DNA of 5,780 nucleotides from Spirochaetales bacterium (GTDB taxonomy: Bacteria; Spirochaetota; Spirochaetia; ARS1246). The notes beneath the pieces were generated by a model. That model saw nothing but the letters and a program-made list of their open reading frames with translations, made no database searches and was not told the origin of the DNA. The stretch is taken from the NCBI GenBank assembly GCA_018644745.1, contig JABGPX010000638.1, positions 1 through 5,780 on the forward strand, written 5' to 3'. Positions within the stretch are counted from its first letter, which is position 1, and the number at the start of each line of letters is the position of its first letter. A program made the translations under genes and the position numbers. Of the stretch, positions 1-5,073 are shown one piece after another.

Positions 1-1
1 C

Positions 2-754
2 CTGCGCGCGGCAAGAGACGGTATGTGCGAATTCAACCCGGCCTGTTACGATTTATTCGGTATAGGCCATCCCGTACTGGGTTTTGGCCCGTCCGCGCTG
101 GTCAGCAGTTTTGCCGAAGCTCTTGTCCGCGGTCGAGGCAGGGTTTTTATTTTCAAATCTGCGGCGGATAATCACCCGATTAATAACACGGCTTCCGAAG
201 AGTTGATTCGCATTGTGGAAGCCAAAGGCTACGATGTTTTTCATGATTTCCTCTATCTTATGCCCTGTAATTGGTTCATCAACTATCAGCGGCCGTTCAA
301 TCTGCAGATAGTCGACAAAGCCAAGATAAAGGCGCTTCAACACGCGAAGGAGCTCACGGCGGGTACAAACTCGCGTTTACGCCCATGCCGGCGATGGCGA
401 TGGATAGCCAGGATTCTGCACCGCCTGGAATCCAGATATGGACGGAAGCAGTTCGGCAGAGCGCTGCAAACGACGACAAACTGCACCCTCTGTGGGAGAT
501 GTATAAAAGATTGTCCGGTCCAAAACATCCGAGAAGAAAATCATCGGATTCGCTTCGGTAACAATTGTCTGTGGTGCATGCGTTGCATATATAGCTGCCC
601 TGAAACGGCAATCGACGCGCGGTGGATGAACTGGTGTGTGGTAAAGGGTGGGTATCGTTTAAGTGAATACGCCCGAGCGCCAGACGTCGATCGCACCTTC
701 GTTACTCGCGGGAGCCGCGGATATTGGAAACACTTTCGGCAATACTTCGAATAG
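2..754 (+). CDS. EFR1-family flavodoxin/ferredoxin, 5'-truncated by the window edge
   Basis: The product looks like the C-terminal part of an EFR1-type iron-sulfur flavoprotein: a flavodoxin-like domain followed by a bacterial two-cluster ferredoxin domain, presumably a cytoplasmic electron carrier. Numbering from the first in-frame ATG (base 23), residues about 12-50 (GIGHPVLGFGPSALVSSF, then VFIFKSAADN) match the second half of the flavodoxin fold. C154, C157, C160, C164 (CTLCGRCIKDCP) and C182, C185, C188, C192 (CLWCMRCIYSCP) are two CxxCxxCxxxCP motifs for two [4Fe-4S] clusters. The frame stays open to the window edge, the ATG at 23 has no convincing Shine-Dalgarno, and the N-terminal flavin-binding loop expected in the family is absent, so the true start is very likely outside. 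The gene converges on lysA with a 74-base gap (755-828) in which I see no clear terminator. Its redox partner cannot be told from the window. Confidence 0.8.
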   Translation: MRAARDGMCEFNPACYDLFGIGHPVLGFGPSALVSSFAEALVRGRGRVFIFKSAADNHPINNTASEELIRIVEAKGYDVFHDFLYLMPCNWFINYQRPFNLQIVDKAKIKALQHAKELTAGTNSRLRPCRRWRWIARILHRLESRYGRKQFGRALQTTTNCTLCGRCIKDCPVQNIREENHRIRFGNNCLWCMRCIYSCPETAIDARWMNWCVVKGGYRLSEYARAPDVDRTFVTRGSRGYWKHFRQYFE

Positions 755-828
755 CGGCAAGCCTACGAGGGGTCCTATTCATGATATTCGCTGCTGTGAT
801 GTACTTCGTGCAGTTTTCATTCTGCCTT

Positions 829-2100
829 CTATACCTTGAAGCTTTCGACTTGCAGGAAATTCAATGTAGAGAAATAGTCATTAACTGTTTCCGCTCTTCG
901 TATCTCAATTACCTCACCACTTTCACGAAGCAGCAGTTCAGCAGACCTTAATTTGCCATTATAGTTGAACCCCATCGAATGCCCATGGGCTCCGGTATCA
1001 TGAATAACCACCAAGTCGCCTATTTCGATTTCCGGCAATGGTCGATTTATAGCAAATCTATCAATTGGTTCACAGAGGGAACCGGTAATATCGTAACAGT
1101 GGTTATGCTCCCAATCCTCTTTGCCGGCAACCGTAATGTGATGGTATGCACCATACATCCCGGGTCTCATCAGATTCGCCATGTTTGCGTCGAGTCCGAT
1201 ATGAGTTTTGTAAGTTTCTTTCTTGTGAAGGACCCTTGAGACAAGATACCCGTACGGTCCAGTTATCATCCGCCCACTCTCCATGAAAATTGCCATCGGG
1301 TGCAGATCATGTGGCAGGATTCTCTCTTCGTATTTCCGTCGAATGCCGTTACCGATGTATGACAAGTCCACTCCCTTCTGCTCAGGCCTGTATGGAATAC
1401 CAATCCCGCCGCTTATATTTAGGAATTCCAGTCGGATTCTGGTCTTCGCTTTTATCTCGATCGCTAGATCAATTAGCATATCGAATGTATCAATGAAATA
1501 ATCCGGATTCAGCTCATTTGATGCAATGAAGGTGTGCAATCCAAATCTATTCACTCCCTTGTCCCGCAGTTTGGCCAGACCTTCGATTACTTGATTGCGG
1601 GTAAACCCATACTTCGCATCCTCGGGATTTCCCATGATGAAGCTTCCTGCTCTGAGTTTTCCCGGGTTGTACCGGGCGGAAATCACCTCCGGAAGGCCGC
1701 CGTTTTTCTCTAGGAATGGGATATGGCTGATATCATCCAGATTGATAATCGCGTTTAATTCCCGGGCTTTTTGAAATTCGATTGCAGGTGTGTCGTTGGA
1801 TGAAAACATGATATTTTCGCCGACGATGCCGACTTTTTCAGACAGAAGGAGCTCCGGAAGTGAACTGCAATCCGTGCCGAATCCCTCGCTTTCGAGCACT
1901 TTGAGGAGAAAGGGATTTGGAGTCGCCTTCACTGCAAAGTACTCTTTGAAGCCGCTATTCCATGCAAACGCATTGAGCAGCGCTTGCGCATTTTCTCGGA
2001 TTGCCTTTTCGTCGTAGATGTGGAACGGCGTTGGATGCTCGAGAACGATCTGCTCAAGTTCCTCATTACTCAAAGGCAAAGCTTTCTGGGACGTAGTCAT
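829..2100 (-). CDS. lysA: Diaminopimelate decarboxylase (lysA)
   Basis: This PLP-dependent fold-type III enzyme decarboxylates meso-2,6-diaminopimelate to L-lysine, the last step of the DAP pathway, in the cytoplasm. The 423 residues are a normal family length. Visible landmarks are K58 in YFAVKAT (Schiff-base lysine), H189 in FGLH, the glycine-rich phosphate loop SGGIGIPY (230-237), ESGR (274-277, substrate/PLP contact), C343 in GSLCEPID (the conserved catalytic cysteine of the partner subunit) and Y380 in GFNYNG. I chose the ATG at 2100 because AGGAGGGG lies just upstream at 2111-2118. An in-frame ATG at 2124 overlaps the asd stop as ATGA, but it would put that Shine-Dalgarno inside the coding region. 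The gene lies 20 bases after asd and is almost certainly cotranscribed with it. No terminator is evident after its stop. A related decarboxylase of the same fold (carboxynorspermidine or arginine type) is less likely given the C343 context and the asd neighbour. Confidence 0.93.
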   Translation of the reverse strand: MTTSQKALPLSNEELEQIVLEHPTPFHIYDEKAIRENAQALLNAFAWNSGFKEYFAVKATPNPFLLKVLESEGFGTDCSSLPELLLSEKVGIVGENIMFSSNDTPAIEFQKARELNAIINLDDISHIPFLEKNGGLPEVISARYNPGKLRAGSFIMGNPEDAKYGFTRNQVIEGLAKLRDKGVNRFGLHTFIASNELNPDYFIDTFDMLIDLAIEIKAKTRIRLEFLNISGGIGIPYRPEQKGVDLSYIGNGIRRKYEERILPHDLHPMAIFMESGRMITGPYGYLVSRVLHKKETYKTHIGLDANMANLMRPGMYGAYHHITVAGKEDWEHNHCYDITGSLCEPIDRFAINRPLPEIEIGDLVVIHDTGAHGHSMGFNYNGKLRSAELLLRESGEVIEIRRAETVNDYFSTLNFLQVESFKV

Positions 2101-2110
2101 TGTATTTATA

Positions 2111-2118
2111 CCCCTCCT
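2111..2118 (-). promoter_or_regulatory. Shine-Dalgarno that decides the lysA start
   Basis: AGGAGGGG on the minus strand ends 10 bases before the ATG at 2100. It favours that start over the upstream in-frame ATG at 2124, which overlaps the asd stop codon and lies upstream of this site. Confidence 0.8.
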
Positions 2119-2120
2119 AT

Positions 2121-3179
2121 TCATGATCCGCCTCGAGCCAGGAGACCTTCCCATATTTGTACAACATTTAAAGCGGCGCCTTTCCTCAGGTTATCTGCTA
2201 TGCACCAAAGGCTAATGCCGTTCGCCACGGTAGAATCTTCCCTTATCCGCCCAACGAGAACCGAGTCTCTGTATTCGGGTTTTCGCAGTTCTTCCACCGT
2301 TGGATATGTCCTTTCAGAAGCGTCATTTCGAGGGTTCTCGGGATGTAGATCATCGAGAACTATCAGACCCGGAGCGTCCTCAAGAATCTTCCGCACTTCA
2401 TGAACAGCCAGCTTCTCCTCCGTCTCGATGTTAATGCTCTCACCGTGGCCTACAGATACCGGCACTCGAACCGTAGTTGCGTTGATTCCAACATTATTGT
2501 CACCTATGATTTTTTGCGTTTCGAGAACCATCTTCATTTCTTCCTTTGTGTATCCATTGTCGGTGAACCTATCAATATGTGGAAGCAGATTGAATGCAAT
2601 TGGTCGGGCCATTACTGTGGGATCGAAAGGTATATTATCCAAAGATCCTAAAGCATGGGGGATTTGATCATATAATTCCTCGTTTGCCCGGACACCCCAA
2701 CCCGAGACACTCTGGTATGTTGAGACGACAACACGCTTCACAGTTGCTGCTCGATGAAGCGGTGCAAGCGTCATTACCATCTGAATTGTCGAGCAGTTCG
2801 GGCTCGCAATGAACCTATGGTGTAATTCAACGGCGTCGAGATTTACTTCGGGCACAACGAGCGGCACTCCAAGATCCATTCTGAAATCGCTGCTGTTATC
2901 TATGCACAGTGCTCCCGCAGCTTCCGCGCAGGCCCTCCACTGCACACTGGCGCCTTTCGCGCCTTCCTTCCCGGCGAAAAGAACAACATCAGCATCTTTG
3001 AAGCTATCCTCCGATACTTCCTCAACCAGAAACTGCTCGCCGGCAAGCGTCTCGGTACGTTCACGTGTTGCGTATACCTTCGGCGGCCATTCAATTGGCA
3101 GATCGCGTTCTCTTAGAATGGAAATAATCTGCTCCCCAACCATGCCTACGCCTATTACAGCAACTTTGTATCTATCCAT
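2121..3179 (-). CDS. asd: Aspartate-semialdehyde dehydrogenase (asd)
   Basis: Asd reduces L-4-aspartyl phosphate to L-aspartate 4-semialdehyde with NADPH, the branch point to lysine/DAP, threonine and methionine. The 352 residues are a full-length member. The N-terminal Rossmann loop is GVGMVG (10-15). IDNSSDFRMD (93-102) is the conserved phosphate-binding stretch. The catalytic cysteine is C129 in SPNCST, followed by Q156 in TYQSVSG. R238 and H245 in RVPVSVGHGE are the substrate-binding arginine and acid/base histidine. The C-terminal dimer and cofactor helix is around 319-343 (ANGISLWCIADNLRKGAALN). The ATG at 3179 is preceded by a perfect AGGAGG with 5-base spacing. It is the first large gene after the promoter, leader and terminator at 3292-3473, and lysA follows 20 bases downstream, so the two form a lysine biosynthesis unit. 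All key residues are present and nothing suggests damage. Confidence 0.96.
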   Translation of the reverse strand: MDRYKVAVIGVGMVGEQIISILRERDLPIEWPPKVYATRERTETLAGEQFLVEEVSEDSFKDADVVLFAGKEGAKGASVQWRACAEAAGALCIDNSSDFRMDLGVPLVVPEVNLDAVELHHRFIASPNCSTIQMVMTLAPLHRAATVKRVVVSTYQSVSGWGVRANEELYDQIPHALGSLDNIPFDPTVMARPIAFNLLPHIDRFTDNGYTKEEMKMVLETQKIIGDNNVGINATTVRVPVSVGHGESINIETEEKLAVHEVRKILEDAPGLIVLDDLHPENPRNDASERTYPTVEELRKPEYRDSVLVGRIREDSTVANGISLWCIADNLRKGAALNVVQIWEGLLARGGS

Positions 3180-3184
3180 GTGGT

Positions 3185-3190
3185 CCTCCT
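3185..3190 (-). promoter_or_regulatory. Ribosome binding site of asd
   Basis: A perfect AGGAGG on the minus strand lies 5 bases before the asd ATG. A frame starting at the ATG at 3208 runs through it and stops just inside asd, so upstream mini-translation could affect access to this site. Confidence 0.85.
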
Positions 3191-3229
3191 ATAAATTTAT
3201 GAATCATCGGCTTTTACCAGTTGTGATGC

Positions 3230-3256
3230 TCACGATTCGCTAATAGCTTTGCTCAT
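3230..3256 (-). CDS. Eight-codon ORF with a strong Shine-Dalgarno, between terminator and asd
   Basis: An ATG at 3256 is preceded by AGGAGG (3267-3262) with 5-base spacing and encodes only MSKAISES before a TGA. The ribosome binding site is as good as that of asd, so ribosomes should start here on any transcript that passes the terminator. A second short frame, GTGAGC... (VSITTGKSR, stop at about 3207), overlaps the stop by GTGA. A third starts at the ATG at 3208 and ends inside asd. Two readings are possible: a coupling mini-ORF feeding ribosomes toward asd, or the fused ends of a gene whose middle was deleted (MSKAIS... as the N-terminus, ...SITTGKSR as the C-terminus). The second would fit the other relics upstream. 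I cannot identify a parent family. Confidence 0.35.
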   Translation of the reverse strand: MSKAISES

Positions 3257-3291
3257 CGCTCCCTCCTGAATTACAGATTCCACCTAAACAT

Positions 3292-3316
3292 AAAAAAACC
3301 CCGCCGTAGCGGGGTT
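3292..3316 (-). terminator. Rho-independent terminator in the asd leader (probable attenuator)
   Basis: On the minus strand AACCCCGC (3316-3309) and GCGGGGTT (3304-3297) form a perfect 8-bp stem closed by a TACG loop. As RNA this is C(UACG)G, an extra-stable UNCG tetraloop. Seven T (3298-3292) close the stem and follow it. On the plus strand the stem is not followed by T, so it works one way only. It stands between the nearest good promoter (3473-3445) and asd, so transcripts from that promoter must read through it to express asd and lysA. This makes it an attenuator rather than a simple end for the methyltransferase transcript, although it could serve both. Confidence 0.88.
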
Positions 3317-3371
3317 GATTACCAAATATCATGTGGGATCTATGCTTAATACATGATCCACCATGCCCCGC
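3309..3371 (-). promoter_or_regulatory. Predicted antiterminator of the asd-lysA leader
   Basis: GCGGGG at 3371-3366 repeats the terminator's 3' arm and can pair with its 5' arm CCCCGC (3314-3309). Nested inside, ATCATGT (3357-3351) can pair with ACATGAT (3334-3328). The two stems together form one long hairpin that excludes the terminator. A competing local hairpin, GGTGGATCATG (3362-3352) with CAT-A-GATCCCAC (3344-3333), could act as the pause or protector structure. The outer stem overlaps codons 23-24 of the leader ORF, where a translating ribosome would block it. This was found by eye and no energies were calculated. Confidence 0.55.
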
Positions 3372-3438
3372 GTTTTTGAAAATTCTGCTTGCACTTCTTC
3401 ATGAGTAGATGTTTTGCGGGCGTATTGCTTAGGACCAT
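3346..3438 (-). CDS. Putative lysine leader peptide of the asd-lysA operon
   Basis: This is a 30-codon ORF at the start of the predicted asd transcript. From codon 13 it reads M-KKCKQNFQK-RGAWWIMY, with Lys at codons 14, 15, 17 and 22 (also 9) and two tandem Trp at 26-27. The antiterminator segment GCGGGG begins 16 bases after Lys codon 17. A ribosome stalled at codons 14-17 would leave it free to pair with the terminator arm, while a ribosome reaching the stop would cover or disturb it. That is the geometry of trp/his-type attenuation, here with lysine as the likely signal in front of lysine genes. No Shine-Dalgarno is visible. The ATG falls at the predicted transcription start, so translation would have to be leaderless, or start at codon 13. 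The ORF may be chance, and the Trp pair is an alternative signal that fits the geometry less well. Confidence 0.45.
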   Translation of the reverse strand: MVLSNTPAKHLLMKKCKQNFQKRGAWWIMY

Positions 3439-3444
3439 GTTAGA

Positions 3445-3473
3445 TTTATAACAGACTATCAGTTTCATGTCAA
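3445..3473 (-). promoter_or_regulatory. Strong sigma70-type promoter for asd-lysA
   Basis: The minus strand has a perfect -35 TTGACA (3473-3468), a 17-base spacer and -10 TATAAA (3450-3445) preceded by an extended -10 TGT. The predicted start is about 3438, which is the A of the leader ORF's ATG. The leader from there to asd is about 260 bases and includes the terminator. No comparable promoter is seen between the terminator and asd. The -35 box lies at the very end of the acetyltransferase relic. Confidence 0.8.
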
Positions 3474-3610
3474 ATTCAGAGCGGCATCGTCAGTTTCGTC
3501 CTCTGCTACATAAATATTGCTGCCGGTATTTTCAAGATTCTGCGCCCAGCGTTTTCTACATGGATTCGAGCAATCTCGGCTGCGTCTGGTATTGTGGCTT
3601 GTCGAATCAT
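3465..3610 (-). pseudogene. GNAT acetyltransferase relic (internal deletion and frameshift)
   Basis: An ATG at 3610, with AAGGAAAA just upstream, opens MIRQATIPDAAEIARIHVE, a typical GNAT N-terminus (beta 1 and helix 1). This frame stops at 3506. In another frame the DNA continues as WAQNLENTGSNIYVAED, which looks like the later GNAT segment ending in the beta strand before the acetyl-CoA region. The two frames meet around 3550, where some 20-30 residues of a normal protein appear to be missing. The acetyl-CoA pyrophosphate loop (Q/RxxGxG/A) and everything after it are also gone; the second frame ends at 3465 in the asd promoter. The relic lies 62 bases after the methyltransferase stop and may once have been its operon partner. 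The family call rests on pattern recognition of short segments. Confidence 0.6.
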
Positions 3611-3672
3611 TTTTCCTTCATTACACCGCTTCACCATCGAGGATATCTATGTGGTACAATACGGAACCACAT

Positions 3673-4488
3673 TTAGCCGCGATTGAAAACTAACACAAGA
3701 GTCGCCGGCATATTCGGAAAGTCGCGTATTTCCCCGCTTTCGTGGAAGGAAATAAGCCGTAGTCCATTTTCTTGGGCAATTTCAACATACTTTGACGGCA
3801 AGTGGATACTATTCGGAACATAGAATTTGGTCATATTATGAACATATGAAGTACGCATCCCGACCAGCAGGTTAACCGGGTGAAAATCAGTTACTACCAA
3901 ATGACCGCCGGGGGCAACGCGTCCGGCTAACTCCGTAAACGCTCGTTCAAGGTCTTCGACGTGACTGAGCACCAGGCAACAAAGGACAAGGTCGAATACT
4001 CGTTCATCATCCAAAATGTCATATACCTCGCGAGAATGGAACTCAATATCGAGTCCTTCTGCTCGCGCCTTTTCTATTGCTTTTGTTAGCATTCCGTCAT
4101 TCGGCTCTACAGCCGTTACATGCGCACCTGCACGTGCAAGATTTATTGTGTGTCGTCCGGTACCTGCCCCAACATCCAGTACTGTATCCTTTTTCAAATG
4201 AGACACTATCTTGCCAAAGACCCGGTTTTCACCCGCAATCACGGGATTATTCGTCTCTTGGTCATATGTTTCCGCCCAGTCGGTATACCCCTTGAACCGC
4301 GGCTTCTCTTCAACCATCAATTCGGGAGAAGCAGTATCATATGCATCCGCCATTGCTCTGAGAAATGCCGGGTAATCAGCCATACAATCGTTGAACTCAG
4401 ATTCTAGTAAGTCACTATATTCTTGATATCGATGAAGTGACTCTAGCAATACCTTTTTAAGAACGCGGCACTGTGCTGTCGTTTGCAT
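3673..4488 (-). CDS. Class I SAM-dependent methyltransferase
   Basis: This is a 271-residue intact methyltransferase of unknown substrate. Motif I, the SAM-binding loop, is VLDVGAGTG (103-111), followed by the acidic ribose contact E128 in VTAVEPN. Motif IV is around 165-179 (FDLVLCCLVLSHVED), and GGHLVVTDFHP (194-204) is the post-motif strand usual in the Methyltransf_11/25 group. Residues 1-60 form an unusual helical extension before the fold. No membrane segment is seen. The ATG at 4488 has AGGAGG (4499-4494) at 5 bases, and that site overlaps the stop of the 44-codon ORF upstream, so the two are probably translationally coupled. Downstream is an acetyltransferase relic, and no terminator is visible after the stop. 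The neighbours do not suggest a substrate. A small-molecule or ubiquinone-type methylation is possible but unsupported. Confidence 0.85.
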   Translation of the reverse strand: MQTTAQCRVLKKVLLESLHRYQEYSDLLESEFNDCMADYPAFLRAMADAYDTASPELMVEEKPRFKGYTDWAETYDQETNNPVIAGENRVFGKIVSHLKKDTVLDVGAGTGRHTINLARAGAHVTAVEPNDGMLTKAIEKARAEGLDIEFHSREVYDILDDERVFDLVLCCLVLSHVEDLERAFTELAGRVAPGGHLVVTDFHPVNLLVGMRTSYVHNMTKFYVPNSIHLPSKYVEIAQENGLRLISFHESGEIRDFPNMPATLVLVFNRG

Positions 4489-4493
4489 ACTAT

Positions 4494-4499
4494 CCTCCT
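4494..4499 (-). promoter_or_regulatory. Ribosome binding site overlapping an upstream stop codon
   Basis: The minus strand reads TAGGAGG, in which the TAG stop of the 44-codon ORF (4500-4498) shares bases with the Shine-Dalgarno of the methyltransferase, 5 bases before its ATG. A ribosome ending the small ORF would stand on this site, which suggests coupled translation. Confidence 0.7.
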
Positions 4500-4632
4500 A
4501 AATATTTGCGGCGACGAACCTAGCAGCGTCGACTCTCAAGAGCCCAGATGTCTCGGCTTCAAATGCTTCCAGAATCTCACCCATCATTTGGATTCGTACA
4601 TCAGCGATCTCTTTTTTGGTTTTTGAAGTCAT
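4498..4632 (-). CDS. Small hypothetical protein, 44 residues
   Basis: An ATG at 4632 has GGAGG (4641-4637) four bases upstream, a good ribosome binding site. The product begins MTSKTKKEIADVRIQMMGEI and ends in RFVAANI. It is charged and likely helical (residues about 6-29), without a signal peptide, membrane segment or cysteines. Its stop overlaps the Shine-Dalgarno of the methyltransferase downstream. Its start overlaps, as ATGA, a stop in one frame of the dead methyltransferase upstream, so it probably once sat in a tight operon between two methyltransferases. I do not recognise the family. It may be a true small protein coupled to the methyltransferase, or the leftover of a larger gene; its clean frame and strong ribosome binding site favour the former. 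Confidence 0.55.
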   Translation of the reverse strand: MTSKTKKEIADVRIQMMGEILEAFEAETSGLLRVDAARFVAANI

Positions 4633-5015
4633 AAACCCTCCCTTGGCTTGCGATGCCGGACTTTTGCTTATCGGGTGCTGGGAATCCTGGCTCCTCCATT
4701 CCCGTCATTATAAATCCAGTTTTAAAACATGCTTGAAACAGCATATTCATAGGACGATGAAAGTAGAACTGAGGTTCCGGTTGACCGATGATGCCCTCTG
4801 ACTTTCTTACAAAGGAAGACAGGTACTGCGACACTTTAATCCCGTTTCGGATGACATGACGCCCCGCCTCGTCCTCGTTTGTTTCGGAGAATCGTTGTAT
4901 TGCAGCTGAGTGAAAACAGGGGTGTATCACGGAAAACACCACGACACCATCCGGCATTTGTATCCCATATCTGGCGGTTTTCTTCTGCATGTTCGTTGAA
5001 ATCACTTTTATTCAT
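4601..5015 (-). pseudogene. Dead SAM methyltransferase: ends kept, SAM-binding middle lost
   Basis: From the ATG at 5015 the first frame reads MNKSDFNEHAEENRQIWDTN, the usual N-terminus (ENRxIWxTNAxWWD) of a bacterial class I methyltransferase group. Around 4946-4952 the match moves to another frame: PDGVVVFSVIHPCFHSA, then GIIGQPEPQFYFHRP and CFKTGFIMTGMEEPGFP, which is the C-terminal half of the same group. About 100-120 residues, including motif I and the acidic motif, are missing and the join is out of frame, so no SAM site can be made. The final stretch expected after EEP..FP is also lost. That second frame stops at 4601, but another frame ends VRHRKPREGL at 4629, overlapping the start of the 44-codon ORF as ATGA, and may be the original end. 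It differs from the intact methyltransferase downstream and is not a copy of it. Confidence 0.75.
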
Positions 5016-5022
5016 TTGCCAT

Positions 5023-5051
5023 ATAATAAGCTCAGCACATGTGGACCGCAA
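5023..5051 (-). promoter_or_regulatory. Possible promoter upstream of the methyltransferase relic
   Basis: TTGCGG (5051-5046) and TATTAT (5028-5023) with a 17-base spacer resemble a sigma70 promoter. The predicted start, about 5016-5017, is one or two bases before the ATG at 5015, so the transcript would be close to leaderless. It could now drive the 44-codon ORF and the intact methyltransferase. The match is moderate. Confidence 0.4.
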
Positions 5052-5073
5052 GCCTATCGTTCTTGAATAGGAC

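Noticed and set aside
749..800. Terminator between the convergent EFR1 and lysA genes
   Set aside because: Only a 6-bp inverted repeat (GAATAG/CTATTC) with a 20-base loop and a small GCAG/CTGC stem nearby are seen, without a T tract on either strand.
724..951. 75-residue plus-strand ORF with a hydrophobic segment after the ferredoxin gene
   Set aside because: It overlaps the end of the EFR1 gene and the C-terminus of lysA, lacks a Shine-Dalgarno, and its hydrophobic run comes from the AT-rich intergenic DNA.
1984..2403. 139-residue plus-strand ORF across the lysA/asd junction
   Set aside because: It is antisense to two well-supported genes and its composition is typical of a shadow frame.
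2809..3243. 144-residue plus-strand ORF across the asd start
   Set aside because: It lies opposite asd, is rich in Ser, Thr and Arg as antisense frames are, has no ribosome binding site, and matches nothing known.
3281..3320. Terminator on the plus strand
   Set aside because: The same stem on the plus strand is followed by GATTACC and only preceded by A, so it has no T tract in that direction.
3292..3438. Lysine riboswitch or T-box in the asd leader
   Set aside because: The leader is about 145 bases to the terminator, shorter than a lysine riboswitch, and I find neither its conserved core motifs nor the T-box sequence (GGGUGGNACCGCG-like). By eye only; a covariance-model scan would settle it.
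3650..3671. Inverted repeat TGTGGT/ACCACA just after the intact methyltransferase
   Set aside because: It is a 6-bp stem with a 10-base loop and no T tract, too weak to call a terminator or an operator.
4836..5051. 71-residue frame at the methyltransferase relic read as a separate gene
   Set aside because: Its first part is the relic's N-terminus; after about 4950 it is the wrong frame of the relic's C-terminal half.
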